Part shown: positions 1 through 9,205 of the stretch, one piece after another
How the letters are laid out: the number at the start of each line of letters is the position of its first letter
Numbering within the stretch: position 1 is the stretch's first letter
Assembly (NCBI RefSeq): GCF_014396975.1
Contig: NZ_CP060719.1
Coordinates: 3,320,001-3,384,000 of the forward strand
Source: Thermomonas carbonis
GTDB lineage: Bacteria; Pseudomonadota; Gammaproteobacteria; Xanthomonadales; Xanthomonadaceae
Direction: 5' to 3'
DNA length: 64,000 nt
Program-made: the position numbers and the translations under genes
The notes under the pieces: generated by a model
Database searches by the model: none
What the model was told of the DNA's origin: nothing
Seen by the model: only the letters and a program-made list of their open reading frames with translations

Positions 1-397
1 GCACCACCGGCAGGCCGCCCTCGTCGGCGACCGCGCGGAAATGCGCGAGCAGGCCGGACTGGGTGGGCCGCACGTACGGCGGCGTCACCACCAGCGCGGC
101 ATCGGCACCCAGCGCGGCGGCGCGGCGGTTGGCCTGGATGGTCTTGGCGGTATTCGAATGACCGGTGCCGGCCAACACCGGCATGCGCCCGCCCAGGAAC
201 TCGACGGCGCTGACCAGCAGAGTCTCGTATTCGTCGTCGAACAGCGCTGCGGCTTCGCCGGTGGAGCCGGCCACGATCACGCCTTGGGTGCCCGCATCCC
301 GCTGCGCCTTCAGCAAGCGCTGCCAGGCGGGGAAGTCGATGTCGCCGGCGGCCGTGAAAGGCGTCGCCAGCGCAGTGATACTGCCGGAAAGTCGCAC
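1..397 (-). CDS. dapA: 4-hydroxy-tetrahydrodipicolinate synthase, 3' part outside window
   Basis: Condenses pyruvate with aspartate semialdehyde in the lysine/diaminopimelate pathway (cytoplasmic TIM barrel). Read on the minus strand, the first 132 codons give [14 protein letters not shown], then [14 protein letters not shown] (the phosphate-binding loop region) and [15 protein letters not shown], all typical of Xanthomonad DapA. The start is taken as GTG at 397; no in-frame ATG fits the family N-terminus. The rest of the gene lies beyond base 1. It diverges from gcvR with 111 bp between starts, the same dapA/gcvR-bcp arrangement as in E. coli. Confidence 0.88.
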   Translation of the reverse strand, partial: MRLSGSITALATPFTAAGDIDFPAWQRLLKAQRDAGTQGVIVAGSTGEAAALFDDEYETLLVSAVEFLGGRMPVLAGTGHSNTAKTIQANRRAAALGADAALVVTPPYVRPTQSGLLAHFRAVADEGGLPVV

Positions 398-508
398 GTG
401 GGTGGCTCGTACTGGGCGCGGCCGATGAACGCGCGACGCGATGGGGGATGGGTGGAGCGAAGCCGAATCTTACTTGCGGCTCGAAAGCACCGGCAAGTAT
501 GCTGGCAC

Positions 509-1129
509 ATGCGTCGCATCCCACCCGCGCCTCCCGCGCCGCCCACCCCATCCGCTCCGGACGCTCCCTTGACCGATATCTCTGCCCGCCCGGCGCCGAA
601 CGAAAACCACCTGCTGATCAACGCGTACACCACGCATCCGCAGTCGCCCCTGCTGGCGGTCACCCGGCGCATCTCGGATTCCGGCTGCAACCTGGTCGAC
701 ACGCGCCTGGCCACGGTCGGCCGCGATGTCTCGGTGACCGCGCTCGCCACCGGCTCGTGGGATGCGGTGGCCAAGCTCGAGACCATGCTGGCGAAGCTGG
801 AGCGCGAGGAAGGCCTGAAGCTGATCTGGTACCGCACCGGGCCCAAGCCCGTGCAGTCCAGCCTGCTGCCGTACGTGGTCGAGGTGATCGCCTCGGACAA
901 ACCCGGCATCCTGTTCCAGCTGGCCGACTTCTTCGACCAACAGGGCATCACCATCGAAAGCCTGCACTGTTCGCGCTACCGGGCGATGCAGACCGGTGCC
1001 GACATGTTCTCGGCGCAACTGACCATCGGGATCCCGGCCGACATGCACATCGCCGCGCTGCGCGACGACTTCCTCGAGTTCTGCGACCACCTGAACCTCG
1101 ACGCCATCATGGATCCAATGAAGTACTGA
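509..1129 (+). CDS. gcvR: Glycine cleavage system transcriptional repressor-like ACT-domain protein
   Basis: Two tandem ACT-type ligand-binding domains, roughly residues 25-110 (HLLINAYTTHPQSPLLAVTR) and 115-200 (PYVVEVIASDKPGILFQLAD), match the GcvR family. In E. coli GcvR senses glycine and restrains GcvA at the gcv operon. The open frame continues upstream but overlaps dapA and its leader, so the ATG at 509 is chosen. A TTG at 569 (followed by TDISARPAPNENHLL) would start closer to where the ACT homology begins and is a real alternative; neither has a clear Shine-Dalgarno. bcp follows 5 bp after the stop, probably in the same transcript. Confidence 0.85.
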   Translation: MRRIPPAPPAPPTPSAPDAPLTDISARPAPNENHLLINAYTTHPQSPLLAVTRRISDSGCNLVDTRLATVGRDVSVTALATGSWDAVAKLETMLAKLEREEGLKLIWYRTGPKPVQSSLLPYVVEVIASDKPGILFQLADFFDQQGITIESLHCSRYRAMQTGADMFSAQLTIGIPADMHIAALRDDFLEFCDHLNLDAIMDPMKY

Positions 1130-1134
1130 GTCCG

Positions 1135-1605
1135 ATGCTCGATACCGGCGACCGCGTCCCCGACCTCCCGCTCTCGCTCACCGGCGACCAGCCGGCCTCG
1201 CTTGGCGATTACGCCGGCAAGTGGCTGGTGTTGTACTTCTACCCGAAAGACTCGACGCCGGCCTGCACCACCGAAGGCCAGGACTTCAATGCGCTGTTGC
1301 CCGCATTCAAGCGTGCGGGCGCCGTGGTGCTCGGCGTTTCGAAGGATTCGCTGAAGTCGCATCAGAATTTCTGTGCGAAGCAGGGCTTCAAGTTCGACCT
1401 GGTGAGCGATGCCGACGAAACCGTCTGCAACGCGTTCGGCGTGATCCAGCCGAAGAAACTCTACGGCCGCGAGTACATCGGCATCGTCCGCAGCACCTTC
1501 CTGATCGATCCCGCTGGCGTCATCCGTCAGACATGGCAACCGGTGAAAGTCCCGGGTCACGCGCAAGCCGTGCTTGACGCGTTGAAGGCCGCAAACGCCA
1601 AGTGA
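1135..1605 (+). CDS. bcp: Thioredoxin-dependent peroxiredoxin, BCP/PrxQ family
   Basis: A 156-residue thiol peroxidase that reduces hydrogen peroxide and organic hydroperoxides. The peroxidatic cysteine is Cys44 in DSTPACTTEGQDF. Residue 49, where E. coli BCP has its resolving cysteine, is Gln here. A cysteine at position 80 (NFCAKQGF) is 36 residues from Cys44, the spacing of the Cys47-Cys83 pair known from Xylella PrxQ, so this is inferred to be the alpha3-resolving subtype. The ATG at 1135 lies 5 bp after gcvR, consistent with co-transcription. Confidence 0.93.
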   Translation: MLDTGDRVPDLPLSLTGDQPASLGDYAGKWLVLYFYPKDSTPACTTEGQDFNALLPAFKRAGAVVLGVSKDSLKSHQNFCAKQGFKFDLVSDADETVCNAFGVIQPKKLYGREYIGIVRSTFLIDPAGVIRQTWQPVKVPGHAQAVLDALKAANAK

Positions 1606-1687
1606 CCAACCCTGTTTCCCGTGCCCATCATCGCCCCGCCCCGCGGGACGCGATGGCCCATCGCTGTCCGACCGCAGGAATCCACGC

Positions 1688-3085
1688 ATGACGCGAAGCA
1701 AGCGCATCTACGTCCTCGACACCAATGTGTTGATGCACGACCCGACCGCGCTGTTCAAGTTCGAGGAACACGATGTGTACCTGCCGATGCAGGTGATGGA
1801 AGAGCTGGACAACGGCAAGAAGGGCACCAGCGAAGCCAGCCGCAACGCACGCCAGGTCAGCCGCTTCCTCAACGAGCTGATCGAAGCGCACGGCAGCCCC
1901 GACGTCCACAATGGCGTCGCCCTCGCCCGTCCGCACGGATTGCAGCTGCGCGGCGCGGACAGCGTGGGCCGGTTGCGCTTCCAGACCGGCGATTTCGATG
2001 CCGGCAAGCGCTTCGGCGCGGTGATCCCGGACAACCACATCCTCGGCGCGATCCTGGCCCTGAAGGAATCGGAGCCAGGCGCGCCAGTGGTGTTCGTGTC
2101 GAAGGACATCAACCTGCGGATCAAGGCGTCGATCGCCGGGATCGTCAGCGAGGACTACGAGAACGACCGCGCGCTGGACGATTTCAGCCTGCTGTACACC
2201 GGCGCCACTGCATTGCCGGCGGATTTCTGGGAACGCCACGGCAAGGAATTGCGTTCGTGGACCGAAAAGGGCCGCACGTTCTACGAGATCGCGCGCACCG
2301 AGGATGACGACTGGTATCCGAACCAGTTCGTCTACCTGCCCGGCGACGACGATGCGGAGATGAAGGTCGCGCGGGTCGACGACACCAGGGTCACCCTGCA
2401 GATCGTCGACGACTTCCGCCACAGCCAGCACGCGGTGTGGGGCATCCTGGCCCGCAACCGCGAGCAGAACTTCGCGCTGAACGCGCTGATGGACCCGGAG
2501 ATCGACTTCGTCAGCCTGCTCGGCACCGCCGGTACCGGCAAGACCCTGCTGGCGCTGGCCGCGGGCCTGGCGCAGACCATGGATGCGCAGCGCTACCGCG
2601 AGATCATCATGACCCGCGCCACGGTCAGCGTGGGCGAGGACATCGGCTTCCTGCCCGGCACCGAGGAGGAAAAGATGACGCCGTGGATGGGCGCGCTGAC
2701 CGACAACCTGGAAGTGCTCACCCACAACCAGGACGGTGGCGCCTGGGGGCGCGCGGCGACCAACGACCTGCTGGCGTCGCGAATCAAGATCCGCTCGATG
2801 AACTTCATGCGCGGGCGCACCTTCCTGTCGCGCTACCTGATCCTCGACGAGGCGCAAAACCTCACGCCGAAGCAGATGAAGACCCTGATTACCCGCGCGG
2901 GGCCCGGCACCAAGATCATCTGCCTGGGCAACGTCGAGCAGATCGACACGCCCTACCTCACCGAGACCACCTCGGGCCTGACCTACGCGGTCGACCGCTT
3001 CAAGGCCTGGGCGCACAGCGCCCACGTGACCTTGCGCCGCGGCGAGCGTTCGCGGTTGGCGGACTTCGCCTCCGAGATCCTGTAA
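1688..3085 (+). CDS. PIN domain-PhoH family ATPase (PhoH2/YlaK type)
   Basis: 465 residues. The N-terminal PIN nuclease domain (about 1-150) starts with YVLDTNVLMHDP and carries the acidic pair in MEELDNGKK. The C-terminal PhoH-type P-loop ATPase (about 240-465) has Walker A LLGTAGTGKTLLALAAG and Walker B YLILDEAQN. Related PhoH2 proteins act as RNA unwinding and cleaving enzymes; that role is family knowledge, not shown here. The ATG at 1688 is preceded by AGGAA at good spacing. The next gene starts 21 bp after the stop, so the two may share a transcript. Confidence 0.92.
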   Translation: MTRSKRIYVLDTNVLMHDPTALFKFEEHDVYLPMQVMEELDNGKKGTSEASRNARQVSRFLNELIEAHGSPDVHNGVALARPHGLQLRGADSVGRLRFQTGDFDAGKRFGAVIPDNHILGAILALKESEPGAPVVFVSKDINLRIKASIAGIVSEDYENDRALDDFSLLYTGATALPADFWERHGKELRSWTEKGRTFYEIARTEDDDWYPNQFVYLPGDDDAEMKVARVDDTRVTLQIVDDFRHSQHAVWGILARNREQNFALNALMDPEIDFVSLLGTAGTGKTLLALAAGLAQTMDAQRYREIIMTRATVSVGEDIGFLPGTEEEKMTPWMGALTDNLEVLTHNQDGGAWGRAATNDLLASRIKIRSMNFMRGRTFLSRYLILDEAQNLTPKQMKTLITRAGPGTKIICLGNVEQIDTPYLTETTSGLTYAVDRFKAWAHSAHVTLRRGERSRLADFASEIL

Positions 3086-3106
3086 GCCGCGATCTGGTCA
3101 CTCGAG

Positions 3107-5927
3107 ATGGCAATGTATCTTGCTGGTCTGCAATTCAGGCATCACCCGGGCGCGACCACCCATGCCAATGGACCCACCGTCTCGATCAACCTGCCGCTGG
3201 ACTGGTGCGGAGACAACGTCGACGACGCGCACGTGGTGCACGTCGTTGCGCGCCTGGGGGATGCGTATCCCGGTTGGCTAGACGGCCTGCCTTCCCTAGA
3301 CTTCGTGCTGCCCGGGCAGGCATTGGCGCTCGTCGCCACCTACTGGGCACGTGGCCTGCTGAATTCTCGAAGAGGCGTTGTACTCGACGCGGGTGCGACC
3401 CGTGCAACGGCAACCGTCCTGCACTTGTGGGTGGGGACTCATGTCCCGAAGCTGTCGGCCAATGCCTTGGCGCTGGGCCTGAACGCCGTGCGGCTGGATG
3501 GCATGGATGCCCTCGCCTGCAACAGGCTCGTGGCGCAGGTGGGCACCCTGCTCGACCAGTGCGGCACCTTGCATCCCGACTATATCGCACGCGTGCTGAT
3601 GATCGGCGCCGCGGACACGGGCATTCCGTTCGCGCCCTCCCCTTTCGGCAACCGCACCTGGCAGTACGGCCTGGGCAGGCGTTCGCGCTGTTTCCTGGAG
3701 GCCACCCCGCTGGACGATTCGCTGACCGGCACACGAATCGCGCGCAACAAGCTGCTCACGCACGATTTGCTGCCCCGTCTCGGATTCGCGATGCCTCGCC
3801 AAGTCCAGGCGGAAACCGCCGAACAGGCGCTCTCGGCGGCGCAGCAACTCGGTTGGCCGCTCGTGGTGAAGCCCGCCGATCGCGGCAAGGGCAAGGGCGT
3901 CGCCGTCGGGATCCGCGACAGCGAGGGGCTGCGCCGCGCCTTCTCGGAAGCGCGCGCTCAGCGCACTGCCGGTGATCGTGCAACAACTGGTGCCAGGTGA
4001 CGATCATCGCCTGCTCGTGCTGCATGGCCAACTGGTTGCCGCCACGCGACGCAATCCCCCCACGATCGTAGGCGACGGGCGCGCCAGCGTGGCGCAACTC
4101 GTTGCCCGCCTGAACGCGAATCGCCTTGCCGATCCGATGACCGCCCGTTATCTGCAGCAGGTGAAACGCGAACTCCTCATCGATCGCTACCTCGCTGCAC
4201 AAGGACTGGACTGGAACGCCATTCCCACCGTTGACCGGCGCGTCGCGCTGCGCGGCAATGCCAATGTGTCCACTGGCGGCGGAGCAACCGACGTGTTGCA
4301 GCAGGTACATCCGCATATCCGCCGCATGGCGGAGGCAATTGCCGCGAACCTCGGGATGGCCTCGATCGGGATCGACTACCTGTGCTCGGACATCTCGCTT
4401 TCGCCTGAGGTCGCCGGTGGCGCCATCATCGAGGTCAACACCACACCCGGACTCGATCTCCATCTCGCGGATCATGGCTACAGTGAGGAAGCCTTGGGCG
4501 CACTGGTACTCGGGGACGGACTGGGGGCGATCGCGACCGTTGTGGTAGTGGACGACGACGCCTCGTCCCTGCGCGCGTTGGCGACCGCCGACTTCCAGGT
4601 ACCCGGCCTCGGCATCGTCGGCAACGAGTGGGCCACGCTCGATGGACTGCAACTCACGCTAGCCGAATCCGGCCTGCACGACCGTACTGCGCGCATGCTG
4701 GCTCAGCGCAGCTGCAATGCACTGCTGGTTCTGGCCACCGTCGAGTCCATTGCACGCGAGGGGTTTCCCGTGCCTGCCAGCACCTTGACCCTGTGGTGCA
4801 GCGAAAACCAAGGGCAGGGAACTCTGCCCGCCTGGGGTGCTGCCCGACGTTGCAGCATGGAATTGCAGGAAGTAGCCGCCCCGAGCGCGGATGCCGGCCT
4901 GCAATCCATCGCTCGCGCACTAACCGTCGCACCAATGCTTCCGCGCGCTCCGTCGCTGCGGCGCGACGCCCAACTGCGGACGCTGCGCCGGCACCGGGAT
5001 ACCGGTGGGCCAGCGGTATTCGCGATCATGCGCAACGAATCCTGCCTGCTGCCGCATTTCCTCGACCATTACCGCGCACTGGGCGTGGAGGATTTCCACA
5101 TCCTCGACGACAACTCCAGCGACGGTACCCGCGAGTTCCTGCTCGAACAACCCGACTGCACTGTCTGGGCCACGCCTGCCGGCTTCAGCGAGATGCTGGC
5201 CAACGGCGAGAAATTGCTCCACCACGTACGCAATGCGATCCCCGCCACATTGGGCACCGATCGTTGGGTGGTGGGCGTCGACGCGGATGAATTCCTGCTG
5301 TTGCCTTCGCGCTTCGACGGACTGCTGGGCGCCCACGGCCTGCTTGCGCACCTGGACCGTCAGGGCTGGCCGTGCATGCTGGCCGAGATGGTGGAACTCT
5401 ATCCACGCCGGCTGTGTGACGCTTTCCATGTCCCACTGGACGCCCCGCCGCTGCAGGCCCCGCTCTGGTTCGACCAGGACCCGACCTTCGAACGCCGCGA
5501 TGATGGGCGACCGAAAAAACGCGCCGCCGGGATTCGCTGGCGCTTGCAGCAAATGCTGCTTGAACGGCATCCAACCCGGCATCGCGCCATATACGAAGGC
5601 CAGAATTACGCATTGCCGGCATTGTGGAAGACGCCGCTCGCCAAGACGGGCAATGGCGTGGTTTACCTGAACGCCCACAGCTGTAACCGGACCCCGCCGT
5701 CATCAATGCAACTGGCTTTGGCGCACCTGAAATACGGCCCCGATCTCAGGCCTCGCGTGCGCGATTCCCTGGCGACCAAGTCCCACTTCATGGGCAGCAT
5801 CGAGTACCGCCTGCTGGACGCGGCATTGGAACTGCTCGCCGATGAGGACCTCCTGTGCGAAAAAAGCCGGGTTTACGAGGGAGGAGCCTCGCTGGAACGG
5901 GCCGGCATGATGTTCGTGAAAAACTGA
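3107..5927 (+). CDS. Cyanophycin-synthetase-like ATP-grasp / glycosyltransferase family 2 fusion, split by a frameshift
   Basis: Frame 3107-4000 reads through an N-terminal region (1-185) into an ATP-grasp start (NKLLTHDLLPRLGF; LGWPLVVKPADRGKGKGVAV, about 213-268). It stops early; the homologous reading resumes in another frame from about 3972 (VIVQQLVPGDDHRLLVLHG). One extra base near 3950-3970 explains this, giving about 939 residues. Later ATP-grasp motifs are GNANVSTGG and IIEVNTTPGLDLH (about 382-448). Residues about 498-564 resemble a CphA Mur-ligase strand but lack a P-loop. Residues about 636-939 form a Glyco_tranf_2_4 type domain (AIMRNESCLLPHFLDHY, HILDDNSSDGT, GVDADEFLLLP). CphA proper continues into a full Mur ligase, so this is a variant architecture. 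The substrate is unknown. A CphA-like amide ligase joined to a sugar transferase is inferred. Confidence 0.72.
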
Positions 5928-5984
5928 ATGACGATGCCCAGGACCTGCGCATATTGATCTGGTAATTGCATTCGGAAGCTTGGC

Positions 5985-6310
5985 GCCACGCATGCCCTGC
6001 GCATGCGGCCGCTGCCAGGGGCGAGCATCGTCACCCCGAATATTCGCTAACTCGAAATGCTCACTGACCCTGCCATCGCGAATGCCGACCACGCTGCAGC
6101 CGCACTGATGCAGACGCTTGAGCTGACGGTCGAGAACGGCGATGGCCACCGTTGCGACCTGATCACCCGCATTCCCGCGGCCCCGCCCGAACACGGGCTG
6201 TGGCTGGCCGGCAGGGGCATGGGCATGCCCACGCGCCATTACCTACCGTTTGCGGGCGCGCCCCGGCCACACGCGGGAGGGCGGTTCCGGCACGAGTGGC
6301 GGCGGCGATT
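5985..6310 (+). pseudogene. Decayed duplicate of the thiD / alpha-beta hydrolase junction
   Basis: Bases 5990-6100 align with the thiD interior at about 8778-8885: the stretches around GCGAGCATCGTCACCCCGAA and CCATCGCGAATGCCGAC are near-identical, and a region in between is diverged. From 6108 the similarity jumps to the start of the hydrolase gene at 9205: MQTLELTVENGDGHRCDLI here against [19 protein letters not shown] there, then WLAGRGMGMPTRHYLPF against WLAGMGMPARHYLPF. The match fades near 6305. About 300 bp of thiD 3' sequence are missing between the two parts. No intact product is possible, so this is a relic of an old duplication. Confidence 0.8.
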
Positions 6311-6359
6311 CGCGGCTGGCCCACCGCGCCTAGGACAGGTTCTAATCACCCAGCAATAT

Positions 6360-6388
6360 TTGATATCTCAGATATCAATATAGATATT
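6360..6388 (+). promoter_or_regulatory. Predicted promoter and operator of the XRE/SulP unit
   Basis: In an AT-rich island unlike the surrounding sequence, TTGATA (6360-6365) and GATATT (6383-6388) are 17 bp apart and fit a sigma-70 promoter. A perfect inverted repeat, TGATATC-TCA-GATATCA at 6361-6377, covers the -35 element and much of the spacer. That is a natural place for the product of the following XRE gene to bind and repress itself. A second palindrome, ACAAGCTTGT, lies at 6399-6408. The promoter is inferred from sequence only. Confidence 0.6.
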
Positions 6389-6449
6389 CTGAAGTTGTAC
6401 AAGCTTGTCTGAAGCTTGATGATCATGCCTTTCCCGACGGAAGCCGCCC

Positions 6450-6701
6450 ATGATCAGTTCGACCCAGATGCGCGCCGCCCGCGCCCTGCTCGGCATCGAC
6501 CAGAAGCAGCTCGCGGAGATGGCGGGCGTGTCGGTGCCCACCATCCAGCGCATGGAAAGCAGCCACGGCAACGTGCGCGGCGTGGTCGCCACCCTGACCA
6601 AGATCATCGACGCACTGGACGCGGCCGGCCTGGAACTCATCGGCAACGAGAACCCTAGCCAGGGACGCGGCCGCGGGGTGCGACTGAAGGAACCGCAGTA
6701 A
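6450..6701 (+). CDS. Small XRE-family helix-turn-helix regulator
   Basis: 83 residues, essentially one XRE helix-turn-helix: MRAARALLGIDQKQLAEMAG followed by VSVPTIQRMES, then a helical tail (LTKIIDALDAAGLELI). The ATG at 6450 has GGAAG 6 bp upstream. Its stop overlaps the ATG of the SulP gene (6701), so the two are translationally coupled. It is probably an autorepressor acting at the palindrome 75-90 bp upstream. Proteins of this size and type often sit before membrane transporters; the signal it responds to is not evident. Confidence 0.85.
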   Translation: MISSTQMRAARALLGIDQKQLAEMAGVSVPTIQRMESSHGNVRGVVATLTKIIDALDAAGLELIGNENPSQGRGRGVRLKEPQ

Positions 6702-8394
6702 TGGCCGCACGCTTGGAAGCGGCCCGGCGCGCGTGGCACGGCATGTTCGAGCCGAAGCTGCTGACGGTGCTGCGCGAAGGCTATGGCCTGCAGACCTTCA
6801 AGGCGGACGCGATCGCCGGCCTGACCGTGGCGATCGTCGCGCTGCCGCTGGCGATGGCATTGGCGATCGCCAGCGGCACCACGCCGGAAAGAGGCCTGCA
6901 CACGGCGATCATCGCCGGCTTCCTGATCTCGGTGTTCGGCGGGTCTCGGGTGCAGATCGGCGGGCCTACCGCCGCCTTCATCCCGGTGGTGTTCGTGGTC
7001 ATCCAGAAGTTCGGCTACGGCGGCCTGATCCTGTGCACGCTGATGGCCGGGCTGATGCTGATCGGCGCCGGCCTGCTGCGGCTCGGTACGCTGATGAAAT
7101 ACATGCCGCAGCCGGTGATCACCGGCTTTACCGCCGGCATCGCGGTGAGCATCTTCTCCAGCCAGGTCAAGGACGTGCTCGGCCTGCGCATGGACGCGGT
7201 GCCCGCCGAGTTCCTTGCGCGCTGGATGGCGTATGGCAAGCACATGGCCACCACCCAACCGGCCGCGGTGGCGCTGACCGTGCTCGGACTGGTGGTGATC
7301 GTGGCCCTGCGGCGCTGGAAGCCGAGCTGGCCAGGGTTCCTGATCGCGCTGCTGGCATGCACGCTGGCCAGCATGGCCTTCGCCCTGCCGGCGGAGACCA
7401 TCGGCACCCGCTTCGGCGAGCTGCCATCCGCCCTGCCCACCTTCGCGATCCCGCACATCCCGTTCGAGCGCACGTTCGAGATGCTGCCCAGCGCGTTCAC
7501 CATCGCGTTCCTGTCTGGCGTGGAATCGCTGCTGTCCGCGGTCGTTGCCGACGGCATGACCGGCGGGAGGCATCGCTCGAACGGCGAACTGGTGGCACAG
7601 GGCATCGCCAATGTCGGATCGGCGCTGTTCGGGGCCTGCCCGCGACCGGCGCCCTCGCGCGCACAGCGACCAATATCCGCGCGGGGGGCCGCAGCCCGGT
7701 CGCCGGCATCCTGCATGCCTGCTACCTGCTGCTGTTCATGCTCTTGCTCGCGCCGCTGATGCGCCATGTCCCGCTGGCAGCACTGGCGGCGGTGCTGCTG
7801 GTGGTGGCTTGGAACATGAGTGAGCACGAGGCCTTCCGCAACACGCTGTCGGCGCCGAAGGGCGACCGCCTGGTGTTGTTGCTCACGTTCCTGCTGACGG
7901 TGTTCATGGACCTCACCATCGCGATCGAGGTCGGCATCGTGGTCGCCGCGTTCGTCTTCATGTTCCGGATGTCCGAGGCGATGGAAGTGAGCTCGGGCGT
8001 GGACCAGGCCGGTGATGACGAGCAACGCGCCCGCCTGCCGAAAGGCGTCGAGGTCTACCAGATCAGCGGACCGCTGTTCTTCGGCACGGCGAACCGGCTG
8101 GACAACCTGCTGGACCAGTTCCGGGCGCCGCCGAAGGTGTTCATCCTGCGCATGCGCCTGGTCCCTGTCCTGGACGCAAGTGGCGTGCACGCGCTGAAGA
8201 AGCTGGCAGACCGCTGCCAGCGCAAGGGCATCGCGCTGGTCATCTCCGGCCTGCAGGAGCAGCCGAATCGCGTGCTTGCGCGGATGCAGACGCATGCCGA
8301 TCCCGGCCACATGCACCTCGCGCCCGACTTCGAGCACGCCCTGAAGCTGGCGGAGCGCCTCACCCGCCTGCCTGCGCCGGCTCCGGCACAATAG
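6701..8394 (+). CDS. SulP family inorganic anion transporter, frameshifted
   Basis: An inner-membrane SulP/SLC26 type permease with a C-terminal STAS domain, likely for sulfate, bicarbonate or another anion. The membrane part begins [20 protein letters not shown] and contains [14 protein letters not shown] and [15 protein letters not shown]. The STAS domain (about 440-550) has [17 protein letters not shown] and [15 protein letters not shown]. The reading frame breaks at the GGGGCC run at 7631-7636, where one base is missing. Upstream it reads SALFG and downstream [17 protein letters not shown]. Restored length is about 564 residues, normal for the family. The start overlaps the stop of the XRE gene. 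An indel error is more likely than real inactivation, but this is unproven. Confidence 0.85.
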
Positions 8395-8398
8395 GCGG

Positions 8399-9205
8399 AT
8401 GCAGGACAACCGCCCGTACAGCGCGCTGACCATCGCCGGTTCCGATTCCGGTGGTGGCGCCGGCCTCCAGGCCGACCTCAAGACCTTCGCCGCGCATCGC
8501 GTGCATGGCCTCACGGCGGTCGCCGCGCTGACCGCGCAGCACACCCGCGGCGTGACCGCCGTGCACGTGCCGGATGTCGGCTTCCTGCGTGCGCAGCTCG
8601 ACGCGTGTTTCGATGACTTCGATATCGGCGCGGTGAAGATCGGGATGCTCGCCACTGCCGAAGTGATCGGCTGCGTCGCTGACGCGCTGGAAGCTCATCG
8701 ACCACCGCACGTGGTGCTGGACCCGGTGATGGTCGCCACCAGCGGCGCGAAGTTGCTGGCCGATGACGCGCTGCACGCGCTGCGCAGGCGACTGCTGCCA
8801 CTGGCCAGCATCGTCACGCCGAATATCCCGGAAGCGGAACTACTGACCGGACAGGCCATCGCGAATGCCGACGACGCGGTCGCCGCCATCGCTGCGCTGC
8901 GCGCGATGGGCGCGAGGGCCGTGCTGCTGAAAGGCGGCCATCTCGATGAAGGCGAGACCGTGATCGACCGCTACGACGATGGTGTGGTCGACGCGGAGTT
9001 CATCCACGACAGGCTCGCGCTGGAAGGCCACGGCACCGGCTGCACGCTTGCCTCCTCGATCGCCGCCAACCTGTGCCGGGGCATGTCGATGCCTGCTGCG
9101 GTGGAAGCTGCCACCGACTACATCGAACGCGCGCTGCGTGGCGGCTACCGGCCGGGTCGCGGCGACGTGGTGGTGCTCGATCACTTCGGCGCGGCGGCGC
9201 GCTGA
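8399..9205 (+). CDS. thiD: Bifunctional hydroxymethylpyrimidine kinase / phosphomethylpyrimidine kinase
   Basis: Phosphorylates HMP and then HMP phosphate to HMP diphosphate in thiamine synthesis. 268 residues, the usual length. It shows the ThiD N-terminus [20 protein letters not shown], the central [16 protein letters not shown], and the C-terminal anion-hole and catalytic region [18 protein letters not shown] of the ribokinase-like fold. It starts 4 bp after the SulP stop, and its stop overlaps the next ATG (TGATG), which points to one transcript. Confidence 0.95.
   Translation: MQDNRPYSALTIAGSDSGGGAGLQADLKTFAAHRVHGLTAVAALTAQHTRGVTAVHVPDVGFLRAQLDACFDDFDIGAVKIGMLATAEVIGCVADALEAHRPPHVVLDPVMVATSGAKLLADDALHALRRRLLPLASIVTPNIPEAELLTGQAIANADDAVAAIAALRAMGARAVLLKGGHLDEGETVIDRYDDGVVDAEFIHDRLALEGHGTGCTLASSIAANLCRGMSMPAAVEAATDYIERALRGGYRPGRGDVVVLDHFGAAAR

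Noticed and set aside
5703..6239. Minus-strand frame across the end of the glycosyltransferase gene and the relic
   Set aside because: It crosses a real gene end and a decayed duplicate; no family resemblance.
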